A stretch of DNA of 43,876 bases, taken from positions 1 to 43,876 of the forward strand of contig JAGQWM010000018.1 in NCBI GenBank assembly GCA_020437365.1. Direction: 5' to 3'. A program made the translations under genes and the position numbers. The notes under the pieces are model-generated. The model was not told where the DNA came from, made no database searches, and was given only the letters and a program-made list of their open reading frames with translations. Below, piece by piece: positions 23,945 to 34,750 of the stretch; the stretch's first letter is position 1; each line of letters begins with the position of its first letter. The stretch is from Chitinophagaceae bacterium. GTDB lineage: Bacteria > Bacteroidota > Bacteroidia > Chitinophagales > Chitinophagaceae.

Positions 23945-26900
23945 TTGGCATTACCGCACCTTATCAAATTTGTTTACACACACGGAACCGACGAAGTGAT
24001 TCGCAGGGGCAAAAAAATCCATGCGAGAAATTATGTAGAACTGGTAGATTACGACGACTTGTTTGGCAATGCTGCCATGCGTGTAAAGGATGATAACTAC
24101 GCTACTTTTTACAAAGTACATATTCAAAAATTTAAAGACGGAAAATCTACTTCGGTCCGTTGCTCTTGTTCGTATAATCTCGGCGATATCTGCCGACACG
24201 AAGTGGCAGCACTCTTTCAACTTCAGGAATTACTCGACCGCGGCCATTTACAATCAGAAGACATTCAATACGACCAACGGCATACAGTGGTTAAATTAAA
24301 AACCATTGACCTGAAACACATTCGCCACTTTACATCGCAGGAAGTGTTTAATGAAGCCGAAGTTTTTTTGCGTACCAACAAAGCCGTTATTCATTATGCC
24401 AAAGATGAAATGGTAAAAGCAACGGTTACATTGCAAGGCGAAGATTATGAAGTGATAATTCGAAAAAACGAAGAAAGGAATTTTGACACCAGTTGCGATT
24501 ATGAAGATGCTGACAATCCACTTTGCCTGCCAAAAGTTATTGTATTAATTCAACTTTTAAATACACATGGCGCCAAATATTTCGACAGCATTCGCAATTG
24601 GGATAAAGAAAAAAATAAATTGCTGGAAGCTTATGGCTATTCATTGAAAGATGATTTGAAAGGAAAATTTGAATTTGTTTATAAAGAAGGCAAACCTTTT
24701 TTACGAGTGTTGGATACCAAAATAAAAAGAGTGGCCATTTCCAATCGTCCGGCGCCACGCCCCGTTATTTTGCCTATCAATGAAAATGAAAAAAAACAAA
24801 CAGCCGCTGCAGTAGCAACTGATACAACTACATTGCCAACAAAAAAACTGGGTATTGTTTTCAATTTTAATAAAAAAACCTATCCCTATTTTACGGTAGA
24901 AGCTGTTTTAGGTGAACCCAATGATGACAATGAAGGATTTGCCGGACTGGTAGAAAAATTAGACATCAGCCGCTATGTAGATGCCGATGTTTTATCCGAT
25001 GCCGATAAAAATTTGCTCACCTCATTGCGCAAGTTTCAGGAAACTGAAATCAATAAATATGTAAGTAAGAACTCACCTTTTTCGGGTATTTGGGAAAATA
25101 TAATCCAGGATGAAAATGAAGAACTACCGGAAGAGACTAAAGCATTGATGACAGAATACCTGCAACCCAAACTCAAAAAACTTTTTTCCGAAAATGCCAA
25201 CAGTCATTATGTATTTATACTCGACAAAGGCAAAAAATTTATTACCGCCAACCTGGAACCATTATTAGTACAGGCCAATGAAGCCAATTTGCATTTCCAG
25301 GTACATAAAAATGGGCATTTCACTATTCAGTGTAAAGTAAAAACCGGGCCGTTAGATTTTGATTTGAACGATAACGAAACCGATACTTCTTTATTTTTTA
25401 CGTATAATAACCAGGCGCAGTTTTGGGAGAATAACGAAGTGGTGCATTTAATAGAAAAATTTTTACCGGAAGGACAATTAGAAGTGCCATCAGAAGAATG
25501 GCCACATACTTTACAAGATTTTTTATTGCCGCTGGCCAAAGAATATAAAATTCAATTTGAAAAATCATTGGTGCATGAAATTAAAGACGGCCATCCGGAA
25601 GTGAATTTATTTTTATTGGAAAAAGGCGACTACCTCGTTTTTCAACCGAGCTTTACATACAAAGGTTTTGAAACCAAAGTCACCGACAGGGATGAAATGA
25701 TAATTCCACAAGGTGAAAAAGTAATTGTGGTGCATCGTGACAGGGAAAAAGAAAATGAGTTTATACAAAAATTGCAAAACCTTCATTCCAATTTTGTTTT
25801 CAACAACGAAACAGGCACACTGGCTCTCAAAGGAACTGATGTATTGAAGAACAACTGGTTTTTTCTATTTGTAGATGCTATGAAAGACATGAAAACGCCG
25901 GTGTATGGTTTTGAAGCATTGAAAAATTTCAGGTTCAATACAGCCAAACCGCAAACAAAGATTTTTATCAGCAGCAATACGGACTGGTTCGATGCCAAAG
26001 TAGATATTCTATTTGGCGACCAACATGTATCAGTAGCCGAAGTAAAAAAAGCATTGGCGAATAAACAGCAGTTTGTGCAATTACATGATGGCACCTTAGG
26101 TATTCTTCCTGAAGAATGGTTGAAAAAATATTCTTTATTGTTTCGTGTCGGTGAAGGCAAGACTGATTCACTGAAGCTTTCCCGTTTTCATTTGAGTGTG
26201 GTGGATGAATTATATGAAAACAGAAACGAGGAAGAACTGGTCATACAATTGGAAGAGAAATACCAGAACCTCCGAACTTTTAACGAGATCAAAGAAATTG
26301 AACCGTCAAAAAATTTAATGCCCGTATTAAGGCCTTACCAGGTAGCAGGTTACCGTTGGTTGAATTATTTACAAGAAATAAAATGGGGTGGCATCCTGGC
26401 GGATGATATGGGTTTGGGAAAAACCGTACAGGCACTTTCCTTTTTGGAATATTATAAAAAAGTAAACGGCCGTTTGAAAGGATTGGTAGTTTGCCCCACC
26501 ACGTTGATTTATAACTGGGAAAATGAAATTCAAAAATTTACACCTTCTCTTTCGTATCGCATTCACCACGGTCCGGCCCGGACAAGAGAAATTAACGGGT
26601 TGACCGACCATGAAGTTACAATTACCACGTATGGAACTTTGCGTAGCGACATCAAATTGCTGATGAGCGTCGAATTTGACTATGTGATATTGGATGAATC
26701 ACAAGCCATTAAAAATCCTTCGAGCAAGGTCACCAAGGCGGCTTATTTGTTAAATGCTAAAAACCGGTTGTGCATGAGCGGTACACCTTTGCAAAACAAT
26801 ACCTTCGACATTTTTGCACAAATGAATTTTCTGAATCCCGGTATGCTGGGCACGGTAGAATTTTTCCGGCAGGAATTTTCGATTCCAATAGATAAGCTGG

Positions 26901-27715
26901 GTGAACAAGATCGAAAGGAGCATTTGAGAAAAATATTGTACCCGTTTATTTTGCGCAGAACAAAAGAACAAGTAGCCAGCGATTTGCCTGAAAAGCAGGA
27001 AATGATTTTATTCTGCGAAATGGAAAGCAAGCAAAGAAAAATTTATGATGCTTACCGCAATGATTTCCGCAACCAGATTTTGGGTAGTATCGAAACACAA
27101 GGCATCAAAAAATCGCAGCTGACTATTTTGCAAGGCTTGATGAAATTGCGTCAAATCTGCGATTCGCCGGCCATCATCAATGAGAATGAAAAATTTGAAA
27201 ACCACTCCATCAAACTCACCGAGCTGGCCCGTGAGTTGAGCGAAAACATCAGCGACCACAAAGCATTGATTTTTTCACAGTTTCTCGGCATGTTGGCATT
27301 GATAAAAGAAAAACTGGAAGAACTGGACATTCCGTATGAATATTTTGATGGCAGCACTTCGGCACCCGACCGGGAAAAGGCCATTCAAAGTTTTCAGAAC
27401 AACCATGAAAAAAGAGTGTTTTTAATATCGTTGAAAGCCGGCGGCGTGGGCCTCAACCTGACAGCAGCCGACTATGTCTATATTGTAGATCCCTGGTGGA
27501 ATCCGGCGGTGGAGCAACAGGCCATTGACCGCACACACCGTATCGGTCAAACCAAAAATATTTTTGCTTATCGCATGATTTGTAAAGACACCATTGAAGA
27601 TAAAATCCTGAAACTGCAGGAAAAGAAAAAGGCGCTGGCCAAAGACATCATTTCAGATGACACTTCTTTTGTAAAAACCCTGACAAGAGAAGATGTGGAG
27701 TATTTGTTTAGTTAA
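23945..27715 (+). CDS. SWIM zinc-finger SNF2/Rad54-like helicase
   Basis: A 1256-residue DNA translocase. An N-terminal SWIM finger (C73, C75, C83, H85; CSC...CRH) probably binds DNA or protein. The middle 700 residues are the SNF2-associated region common to bacterial HepA/SWI2-like proteins. The helicase core has Walker A DDMGLGKTVQ near 818, DESQ near 916 (VILDESQAIKNP), the SGTPLQNN motif, FSQFLGMLALI, and motif VI QAIDRTHRIGQ. It likely remodels protein-DNA complexes or stalled RNA polymerase. The frame has no ATG at its beginning: TTG at 23945 or ATT at 23933 is the first usable codon after an in-frame TAA, and the first internal ATG would delete part of the N-terminal region. It is flanked by leader ORF 23888-23932. 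Confidence 0.9.
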   Translation: MALPHLIKFVYTHGTDEVIRRGKKIHARNYVELVDYDDLFGNAAMRVKDDNYATFYKVHIQKFKDGKSTSVRCSCSYNLGDICRHEVAALFQLQELLDRGHLQSEDIQYDQRHTVVKLKTIDLKHIRHFTSQEVFNEAEVFLRTNKAVIHYAKDEMVKATVTLQGEDYEVIIRKNEERNFDTSCDYEDADNPLCLPKVIVLIQLLNTHGAKYFDSIRNWDKEKNKLLEAYGYSLKDDLKGKFEFVYKEGKPFLRVLDTKIKRVAISNRPAPRPVILPINENEKKQTAAAVATDTTTLPTKKLGIVFNFNKKTYPYFTVEAVLGEPNDDNEGFAGLVEKLDISRYVDADVLSDADKNLLTSLRKFQETEINKYVSKNSPFSGIWENIIQDENEELPEETKALMTEYLQPKLKKLFSENANSHYVFILDKGKKFITANLEPLLVQANEANLHFQVHKNGHFTIQCKVKTGPLDFDLNDNETDTSLFFTYNNQAQFWENNEVVHLIEKFLPEGQLEVPSEEWPHTLQDFLLPLAKEYKIQFEKSLVHEIKDGHPEVNLFLLEKGDYLVFQPSFTYKGFETKVTDRDEMIIPQGEKVIVVHRDREKENEFIQKLQNLHSNFVFNNETGTLALKGTDVLKNNWFFLFVDAMKDMKTPVYGFEALKNFRFNTAKPQTKIFISSNTDWFDAKVDILFGDQHVSVAEVKKALANKQQFVQLHDGTLGILPEEWLKKYSLLFRVGEGKTDSLKLSRFHLSVVDELYENRNEEELVIQLEEKYQNLRTFNEIKEIEPSKNLMPVLRPYQVAGYRWLNYLQEIKWGGILADDMGLGKTVQALSFLEYYKKVNGRLKGLVVCPTTLIYNWENEIQKFTPSLSYRIHHGPARTREINGLTDHEVTITTYGTLRSDIKLLMSVEFDYVILDESQAIKNPSSKVTKAAYLLNAKNRLCMSGTPLQNNTFDIFAQMNFLNPGMLGTVEFFRQEFSIPIDKLGEQDRKEHLRKILYPFILRRTKEQVASDLPEKQEMILFCEMESKQRKIYDAYRNDFRNQILGSIETQGIKKSQLTILQGLMKLRQICDSPAIINENEKFENHSIKLTELARELSENISDHKALIFSQFLGMLALIKEKLEELDIPYEYFDGSTSAPDREKAIQSFQNNHEKRVFLISLKAGGVGLNLTAADYVYIVDPWWNPAVEQQAIDRTHRIGQTKNIFAYRMICKDTIEDKILKLQEKKKALAKDIISDDTSFVKTLTREDVEYLFS

Positions 27716-27841
27716 TCTTCAGCCACATCAATCAAAAAATGGGTGGACTCAAAAAACACATTTTTCGACCGCTCATCCTTTTATTTTCAATTTTTTCTAA
27801 AAAATAAAGGATGACCGAAAGTTATAAGCCCTTCTTACGTC

Positions 27842-27849
27842 TATTTTCG
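27842..27849 (+). promoter_or_regulatory. Probable -7 box of the first beta-barrel gene
   Basis: TATTTTCG differs from TAnnTTTG at one position and lies 15 bp before the ATG at 27865. I see no ideal box elsewhere in the 27716-27864 gap. Confidence 0.3.
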
Positions 27850-27864
27850 TACAAGTTATTCTAT

Positions 27865-30726
27865 ATGAAGAAGATATTTACGCTTTTCCTTTTCCTGACG
27901 GTTGGTATATTAGCAGCAAACGCCCAAAATAACATTGGGAGTGTAAAAGGAAAATTGGTGGATTCGCTATCGCAAACACCTATTGCAGAGGCTACCGTTT
28001 CCGTAGTCAATGTGAAAGATTCCAGCCTGGCCACCTTTACACTCAGCAACAAAACCGGCGATTTTGAAGTCAATGGACTGGCACCGGCCGATTATACATT
28101 AATTATTAGCCATAGTAGTTATGATGCTTTTAGCAAGCATTTTACCATTACAGCAGCCAATCCTGTTGTAAACTTGGGAAATCTTTCCCCGGGTATTAGT
28201 GGTGTTTTGCTCGACAATGTAGTCGTCAGTTCTTTTATTCCCATACAGGTAAAAGGTGATACCGTGCAGTTCAATGCGGCGGCTTTTAAAACAAAACCCA
28301 ACGCAACAGTGGAAGACCTTTTGAAAAAACTACCGGGAGTGCAGGTTGATAAAGACGGCAACATTAAAGCACAAGGAGAAGATATAAAGAAAGTATATGT
28401 GGATGGAAAAGAGTTTTTTGGTACCGACCCGAAACTGGCCACCAAAAACCTGACAGCCGATATGGTAGAAAGTATTCAGTTGTATGATGACATGAGCGAC
28501 CAGGCTAAATTTACGAAAATAGATGACGGCAGTGCCCAGAAAGCCATGAATATCAAATTGAAAAAAGACAGGAATAAAGGTTTGTTTGGAAGAGCCATGA
28601 TAGCATACGGTGAAAACAACCGGTATGAAGGCAATTTTACATTCAACAAATTCAAAGGAAATCAAAGAATTTCTGTTTTATTCAATGGTAATAATATAAA
28701 TAAGGTAGGCTTCTCCTTTTCTGATATCATCAGTGCTATGGGTGGGTTCAGAGGATTTGGCGGTGGCGGTGGCCGCGGTGGCGGAATAGCTGGCTTGAAA
28801 ATGGTGGGTAGCTTCTTCGGCGGCGGTAGTGGTACTACAGGTATTACCAAATCTCTTTCTACAGGCATCAACTATACCGATGTTTGGGGCAAGAAAGTAA
28901 ATGTGAGCGGTAGCTATTTCTATTCAAATACCCAACCGAGAAATGAACAGGATATTTTCAAACAAACAATTTTTACCGATTCTACCACTTTATCAAACAG
29001 GTATGTTACTTCGAATAATCAAAACGAAAATCATCGTTTCAATTTGAGGATGGAATACCAGATTGATTCTGCCAATTCATTGATTATAATTCCATCATTG
29101 ACATTGCAAAACTCATCCAATTATAGTTATGACTCATCACTCATGATGGCCGATGTACCAGCCGGAAAATATCGGGCTTCTACCAGCAGGGCTACGAATA
29201 CCAATGACAGGGATGGATATAGTTTTTCTAATAATATTTTATTCAGGCACCGTTTTGGGAAAATTGGCCGTACGTTTACGTTGGGTTGGAATAATTCTTC
29301 TTCACGGAGTAACGGGGAAGGATATACGATTTCTTCCAACGTATTATATAATAGTGACCAGTCAATTTTCAGAAGCTTTGACCAAGATCAGTTGAACAAA
29401 CAAAAAAATAACAGCATCAATAATGTGCTTACTGCATCTTATACAGAGCCTTTCGGATTAAATAAATTATTGGAATTGAATTATGCTTATACTAATAATA
29501 AAAGCACTTCCGACCGGGAAATCTATGATTTCAATAGCGTTTCCGGAAAATATGACAACCTGAATTTAGGATTGAGCAATGATTTTAAAAACAGGTTTTT
29601 GGCACACCGTTTTGGATTTAATTTCAGGGTGCAGGCAGAGAAACTTAGTTACCAACTTGGATTATCATTGCAGCGTTCAACTTTGGAAAGCAATATATTT
29701 ATGGCTACGCAAAATAAAGACTCGATTAGTAAAGCCAGTTATACAAACTATTTTCCCACTTTCAGACTTGATTATAAACCACAAAGAAATAAAAGTGTTC
29801 GCTTCCGGTATGATGGCCGTACGAACCAACCTACAGTTGATCAATTGCAAAATATAGTTGATGTATCTGACCCACTTTTTTATACAACCGGCAACCCATT
29901 CCTGAAACAGGAGTTTACGCATAATTTTAATTTGGGTTACCATACATTCAACGTTCTTACATTTAAATTCCTGGCAGCCAACTTAAGTTTTACTACTACC
30001 AGCAATAAGATTGTGAATAGTATTGATACAGTTTCAAAAGGTATTCAGATAAGTAAGCCGGTTAACTTAAATGGTTATTCCAGGGTCAATTCATTTGTTA
30101 CATTAGGGTTGCCATTTAAGAACCCTAAATTGAAAGGCTCCAGTTTGAACTTTACCAATAATATTTCATATACCAATGATGTAAGTTTATTGTACAATCA
30201 AAAAAATACGGCCAAAACATTTTTTGCCAATCAGGGTGTAGGTATCAATTTTAATAAAGAGATAATTGATTTCGGTATCAATGCCAACCTGGCTTATACC
30301 AGCGTAAAATATTCTGTCAACTCTTTGTCGAACGAAGACTACCTGACACAAACTTACTCCGCAGACGTTTCTTACACATTTAAAAAACCGAATATTATTT
30401 TGTCAACCGATTTTGATTATTATGTAAATACCGGACGAGCCGAGGGGTTCAACCAAAGTATTCCACTGTGGAATGCCAGCATCAGTAAACAGCTATTTAA
30501 AAATAATGCAGGTGAAATTAAATTTTCTGTAAATGACATATTGAATCAGAACCAAAGCATCAACCGTACTACCGGCGAAAACTATTTTCAGGATACAAGA
30601 AGTATGGTATTGCAACGCTATTTTATGGTAGGCTTTCAATATAACCTGAACAAAATGGGAGGCCAGAAAGGAATGCCGGGCCCTCCGGGTATGGGTCGCC
30701 GTATGAGAAATGTGAGAATGTATTAA
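27865..30726 (+). CDS. Outer-membrane beta-barrel protein with CarboxypepD_reg-like domain (paralog A)
   Basis: A TonB-receptor-like protein of 953 residues. The start at 27865 puts the signal peptide [20 protein letters not shown] first; an upstream in-frame ATG at 27811 would bury it. Residues about 23-95 form a carboxypeptidase regulatory-like beta-sandwich ([20 protein letters not shown]). Residues about 125-230 resemble a plug domain: the segment [18 protein letters not shown], then [22 protein letters not shown]. The remainder is the OMP_b-brl_3 barrel, interrupted near residues 295-325 by a glycine run ([12 protein letters not shown]). It ends in a Met/Pro/Arg-rich tail, [11 protein letters not shown], after the last strand. 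It probably imports or exports peptides or other ligands. The paralog follows after a terminator. Confidence 0.88.
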   Translation: MKKIFTLFLFLTVGILAANAQNNIGSVKGKLVDSLSQTPIAEATVSVVNVKDSSLATFTLSNKTGDFEVNGLAPADYTLIISHSSYDAFSKHFTITAANPVVNLGNLSPGISGVLLDNVVVSSFIPIQVKGDTVQFNAAAFKTKPNATVEDLLKKLPGVQVDKDGNIKAQGEDIKKVYVDGKEFFGTDPKLATKNLTADMVESIQLYDDMSDQAKFTKIDDGSAQKAMNIKLKKDRNKGLFGRAMIAYGENNRYEGNFTFNKFKGNQRISVLFNGNNINKVGFSFSDIISAMGGFRGFGGGGGRGGGIAGLKMVGSFFGGGSGTTGITKSLSTGINYTDVWGKKVNVSGSYFYSNTQPRNEQDIFKQTIFTDSTTLSNRYVTSNNQNENHRFNLRMEYQIDSANSLIIIPSLTLQNSSNYSYDSSLMMADVPAGKYRASTSRATNTNDRDGYSFSNNILFRHRFGKIGRTFTLGWNNSSSRSNGEGYTISSNVLYNSDQSIFRSFDQDQLNKQKNNSINNVLTASYTEPFGLNKLLELNYAYTNNKSTSDREIYDFNSVSGKYDNLNLGLSNDFKNRFLAHRFGFNFRVQAEKLSYQLGLSLQRSTLESNIFMATQNKDSISKASYTNYFPTFRLDYKPQRNKSVRFRYDGRTNQPTVDQLQNIVDVSDPLFYTTGNPFLKQEFTHNFNLGYHTFNVLTFKFLAANLSFTTTSNKIVNSIDTVSKGIQISKPVNLNGYSRVNSFVTLGLPFKNPKLKGSSLNFTNNISYTNDVSLLYNQKNTAKTFFANQGVGINFNKEIIDFGINANLAYTSVKYSVNSLSNEDYLTQTYSADVSYTFKKPNIILSTDFDYYVNTGRAEGFNQSIPLWNASISKQLFKNNAGEIKFSVNDILNQNQSINRTTGENYFQDTRSMVLQRYFMVGFQYNLNKMGGQKGMPGPPGMGRRMRNVRMY

Positions 30727-30746
30727 ACAGTCATATATACAAGTAG

Positions 30747-30777
30747 AAGGCTTCTCGTTGATGAGAAGCCTTTTTTT
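30747..30777 (+). terminator. Terminator after paralog A
   Basis: AAGGCTTCTC - GTTGAT - GAGAAGCCTT is a 10-bp perfect stem that runs directly into T7. It separates the two barrel paralogs transcriptionally. Confidence 0.9.
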
Positions 30778-30840
30778 ATACATTAACTTTCATTAACCTT
30801 TTTGCAAGCCCTGTTAACGCCAATTCTAATTATGGAAAGA

Positions 30841-30848
30841 TAGTTTTG
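30841..30848 (+). promoter_or_regulatory. -7 box of paralog B
   Basis: TAGTTTTG matches TAnnTTTG and lies 20 bp before the ATG at 30869. It follows the terminator of paralog A, so paralog B has its own promoter. Confidence 0.6.
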
Positions 30849-30868
30849 TGACTGTAATGATCAACTCC

Positions 30869-33694
30869 ATGAAAAAATATTTTTTACTTTCACTTTTCCT
30901 TTTTTCAACAACTTTAATTTCGGCACAACAAACAGGTTCGGTATCAGGTATTGCTTTTGATACCATTAGCCAACAACCGATTACCGGCGTTACTGTTTCC
31001 GTTTTATCCCAAAAAGATTCCTCATTGATAAGTTTTTCTATGACGGACAATGACGGAAAATTTTCGATTACACATATTCCCAATGGCCAATATCGTGTGT
31101 TGATGACACATGTTCAATACCATAATAGCAATGTTTATTTTGCTATTACAGACGAACAAAAAAATATAAACCTCTCGAAGATTATCATGAACGACAAAAC
31201 AAAAGTGCTGGATGAAGTCGTTGTGGCTTCTGAAGCACCACCTGTTACGTTGGTGGGTGATACTATTCAGTACAATGCCGGTTCATTTAAAACAAAACCC
31301 AATGCCAATGTTGAAAATTTATTGAAAAAATTACCGGGCGTTAAAGTAGAAAAAGATGGAACAGTAAAAGCACAAGGGGAAAAAGTGACTAAAGTATTGG
31401 TTGATGGGAAATCGTTTTTTGGCAATGATCCTAAAATAGCCACCAAAAACCTACCGGCCGATGCGGTAGATAAAGTGCAGGTCTTCGATAAAAAATCTGA
31501 GATGGCCGATATGACAGGTTTTGATGATGGCAACACAGAAAAAACCATTAACCTGAAACTTAAAAAAAGTAAAAAGAAAGGACAATTTGGAAAAATTACT
31601 GTTGGTGCAGGTAATCATAAAAGATTTGAAGGGAAATTTAATATCAATTCATTTAAAGGAGCCAGGCAATTATCGGCTATTGGAATGGGCAATAATACCA
31701 ATGCACAAGGATTTTCATTTTTCGATATTTTAAATTTTACCGGCGAATTGGCCAGGATGCAAAGAGGAATGAGTGGCGGCGATATCAATATTAATATTTC
31801 GCTTGATGATGCTACGGCATCTGCTATGAATCTGGATGGTGGCCGCGGTGGCATTACTAAAGCCTGGGGCGGTGGAATCAATTACAATAATATAATCGGC
31901 AACAAACTGGATTGGCAAAGCAATTATTTTTACAATCGGTTGAATCCGCAAAAAAACAGTCGGATTTTGCGCCAATATATTTTACCCGATTCAACTTATT
32001 TCTACAATGAAAATGCATATACAAATACGATTAATAATAATCATCGGGTTAATTTGAATACACTATATCAAATAGACTCATTGAATTCAATCCGGATTAT
32101 TCCTTCTTTTAGTTATCAAAAAACAAACGGCTTTTCACAAAGAGATTACCAGACATTAACAGCTGAGCAGCAACTTCGGAATGAAGGTTTTAGTAATGCT
32201 CAATCGGCGAATGAAGGATATCATTTCAGCAATGAAATACTATGGCGAAAAAAATTCAGAAAACCGGCCCGCACATTTTCATTGCAATGGCAAACAAGCT
32301 TGAATCATTCCAACGGAAACGGCAGCCTCTCGTCTATTAATAAATTTTACAATCCTGACGGAACCATTGCCCGGATAGATTCACTGAATCAAATCAATAA
32401 CCAGGCAGGTGATTTAAAGAGCTATAATCTTCGCGGTGTTTATACTGAACCTTTGTGGAAAAGGTCGCTACTGGAATTGAGTGCCGGCAATAGCAATAGT
32501 AAAAGTACAGCGCAAAAAGAAACTTTTGATTTTAATCCAAACAATCAAAAATATGACCGGGCCAATTCATTATTGACCAACGATTTCGAAAATAAATACA
32601 GTACTACAAATGCCGGCATCCGATTACGTACAAAACGGAATAGTTTTTATTATGCTATTGGCGCTATGTGGCAACAAGCGAAATTGAGTGGAAAAATTAT
32701 TTCAAACAATCAAGATTCTGTTATTCGTAAAACTTTTCAGCATATTTTACCCAGTGCCAATTTCAGGTATAGTTTTACAAAGTTTAAAAGTTTGTCATTC
32801 AATTATTCCACAACAACCAATCAACCGACAATTGCTCAATTGCAACCGGTACCGGACAATAGCAACCCTCTGAATATCCGTGTAGGCAATCCCGACCTAA
32901 AGCAAGAATACAGTCATGCATTTCGATTGGGTGTCAATATCATTTCGCCTTATAAAAGTCAAAATTTATTTGTAAATATTCGTTATCGGATTACACAAAA
33001 TAAAATTGTGAATGCCGACAATATCAGTACCGAAGGCATAAAAACTACCCAACCGGTTAATGTAAACGGAGTTTCAAATTTCAATTCAGATATGAGTTAC
33101 AGTTTTCCTGTCAGGTTTGTAAAAGGTTCTTTGGAACTGACAGCCGGAACCGGCATTTTTAAAACCCAACAATTTATCAATGGTGAAAAGAATCACATTA
33201 CCACTGTTAGTTTTCAACCGGATATACGTATCTACATGAATCCAACTGCAAAAATAAATTTGATGTTAGGCGCCGGATTCGGATTTGATAAAACAAAATA
33301 CTCTTTGCAATCGACGCTCAACACCAAAACAATTACACAATCGTATTCGGCATCAGCAGATGTAGAACTGCCCAAAGGATTTTATGTAAGTACAGATTTT
33401 GATTATGCTGTAAATACACAACGGGCACAGGGCTTCAATACGAAAGTGCCTTTATGGAATGCCAGCATCAGCAAACAAATGTTGAAATTTAACCGGGGTG
33501 AATTAAAATTTAGTGTAAATGATATTTTAAATAAAAACGTTGGCATTAGCCGCAATACCAATCAGAATTATATTGAAGATGCCAGCGTGCTGACATTGCG
33601 CCGCTATTTTTTATTGAGCTTCACTTTTAGTTTGTCAAAGGTTGGCTTACAAAGAAGCGGTGGCAATGGCGATGTCCGCATTATCACACGGTAA
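30869..33694 (+). CDS. Outer-membrane beta-barrel protein with CarboxypepD_reg-like domain (paralog B)
   Basis: A 941-residue paralog of the preceding gene with the same architecture: signal peptide MKKYFLLSLFLFSTTLISA, regulatory-like domain starting GSVSGIAFDTISQQPITGVT, plug-like [20 protein letters not shown] and VDGKSFFGNDPKIATKNLPA, then the long barrel. Near-identical landmark segments occur in both (ILPSANFRYSFTKFKSLSFNYSTTTNQPTIAQLQ here; the same N-Q-P-T motif in A), and both end with [11 protein letters not shown] followed by FSVNDILN. It lacks the glycine insert and the Met/Pro tail of A. The in-frame GTG at 30848 coincides with the -7 box, so the ATG at 30869 is the start. It arose by tandem duplication. 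Confidence 0.88.
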   Translation: MKKYFLLSLFLFSTTLISAQQTGSVSGIAFDTISQQPITGVTVSVLSQKDSSLISFSMTDNDGKFSITHIPNGQYRVLMTHVQYHNSNVYFAITDEQKNINLSKIIMNDKTKVLDEVVVASEAPPVTLVGDTIQYNAGSFKTKPNANVENLLKKLPGVKVEKDGTVKAQGEKVTKVLVDGKSFFGNDPKIATKNLPADAVDKVQVFDKKSEMADMTGFDDGNTEKTINLKLKKSKKKGQFGKITVGAGNHKRFEGKFNINSFKGARQLSAIGMGNNTNAQGFSFFDILNFTGELARMQRGMSGGDININISLDDATASAMNLDGGRGGITKAWGGGINYNNIIGNKLDWQSNYFYNRLNPQKNSRILRQYILPDSTYFYNENAYTNTINNNHRVNLNTLYQIDSLNSIRIIPSFSYQKTNGFSQRDYQTLTAEQQLRNEGFSNAQSANEGYHFSNEILWRKKFRKPARTFSLQWQTSLNHSNGNGSLSSINKFYNPDGTIARIDSLNQINNQAGDLKSYNLRGVYTEPLWKRSLLELSAGNSNSKSTAQKETFDFNPNNQKYDRANSLLTNDFENKYSTTNAGIRLRTKRNSFYYAIGAMWQQAKLSGKIISNNQDSVIRKTFQHILPSANFRYSFTKFKSLSFNYSTTTNQPTIAQLQPVPDNSNPLNIRVGNPDLKQEYSHAFRLGVNIISPYKSQNLFVNIRYRITQNKIVNADNISTEGIKTTQPVNVNGVSNFNSDMSYSFPVRFVKGSLELTAGTGIFKTQQFINGEKNHITTVSFQPDIRIYMNPTAKINLMLGAGFGFDKTKYSLQSTLNTKTITQSYSASADVELPKGFYVSTDFDYAVNTQRAQGFNTKVPLWNASISKQMLKFNRGELKFSVNDILNKNVGISRNTNQNYIEDASVLTLRRYFLLSFTFSLSKVGLQRSGGNGDVRIITR

Positions 33695-33700
33695 AAAAAT

Positions 33701-33732
33701 AAAAGCTGCCCGAAAGAAATCGAACAGCTTTT
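33701..33732. terminator. Bidirectional terminator
   Basis: AAAAGCTG and CAGCTTTT enclose a 16-nt loop between paralog B and the convergent lipoprotein. T-runs follow on both strands (TTTTTG on plus; the A7 run near 33693-33699 on minus). Confidence 0.65.
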
Positions 33733-33751
33733 TGTTTTTCATAAAAAATTA

Positions 33752-34630
33752 CTAACGGGAAGCTGTACCCGACGGAAGGGTACTTAGATTCAAGCTCATG
33801 TTATACGTTGTATGATCCATGGCGCCGGCAGGAATCATACCGACCAATGGCTTTAATAAAAATGGCATAGGGCTGTTGTCCGGTTCGGGTTCTACACTTA
33901 TGACGGCTACTCCACCGGATATGTCTGTCGGGAAAGTAAGTCCGGAAGGCGCATTTTGTAAATAATCTTCTCCTGGAAATGGTGGTCCGGGATTCATCGT
34001 ACTGCTGAAAGGGGCAGACAAATCGGCACCCATCGCACTGGTAAAACGGCCACTCGTTACTGGTTGTCCACCAATAACTGTCCAACCTTCATACATCCAA
34101 CCGCTTGGTAAAACAGGCAATTGCAAACCTTGCATGGGCGAACCGGAACCCAAATCTAAAAACCAGATACCGCTTTTTTCATTGGTACCACTACCATTGG
34201 TTGGTGTCGCCAGGATATATTTACCGGTGGCAGACGCAAAATTTGTACCCAGCGCTTTGCTATCTGCAATAGAAACGGCAGCCGTATTGCCGGAAAAACT
34301 TCCCGCTACAATATGTGTCGAAGATGGTGATGGATCAACATCGGGAAAGGGTTCAATGGTCAGTACAAAATCACTTGCCATAGAAAGTTGGTCTGCATCC
34401 ACATCGAAGGAAGTTTTTGAAAGATTGCCACTTCCATCTACTGTAAAAGTGCCGGTAGAAACCGGGCCTCCATTCACAATAATCCATCCTTCATACTTGT
34501 AATTGGCACCAAGGTCTTGCAGGCCGGTGATGTTTAGATTTAATTTACTTGTGGTCATTTTGTTTTTTTTACAACCAATAAAAATGGCTGAAAAAAGAAA
34601 CAAGGCCGTAATTATTTTTAATTTTTTCAT
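33752..34630 (-). CDS. Lipoprotein with two anti-sigma-K-like repeats
   Basis: A 292-residue lipoprotein: signal MKKLKIITALFLFSAIFIGC with lipobox Cys20, then a lysine-rich spacer. The body repeats one motif twice: YKYEGWIIVNGGPVSTGTFT (about residue 44) and WMYEGWTVIGGQPVTSGRFT (about residue 179). Each is followed by D-x-S-G-x-L-S and then a segment with FVLTIEP or VAVISVEPEPDNSP. The second halves resemble the RskA/anti-sigma-K C-terminal fold (substrate-like values with EP..D.SP), but there is no transmembrane anti-sigma layout here. It faces a sigma-factor operon 120 bp upstream. Binding of an envelope signal is one guess; otherwise the function is unknown. Confidence 0.65.
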   Translation of the reverse strand: MKKLKIITALFLFSAIFIGCKKNKMTTSKLNLNITGLQDLGANYKYEGWIIVNGGPVSTGTFTVDGSGNLSKTSFDVDADQLSMASDFVLTIEPFPDVDPSPSSTHIVAGSFSGNTAAVSIADSKALGTNFASATGKYILATPTNGSGTNEKSGIWFLDLGSGSPMQGLQLPVLPSGWMYEGWTVIGGQPVTSGRFTSAMGADLSAPFSSTMNPGPPFPGEDYLQNAPSGLTFPTDISGGVAVISVEPEPDNSPMPFLLKPLVGMIPAGAMDHTTYNMSLNLSTLPSGTASR

Positions 34631-34750
34631 GGTAATAATTTTTACTCTAAAACATTTTAGATTGAGTTAATAATTTTGTTTACTTCGGTCAGGGCATAGC
34701 ATTTCCCTTTACCGGTTTCGGTAATTTTTTTTCTTCGTTTAATGAGCTGT

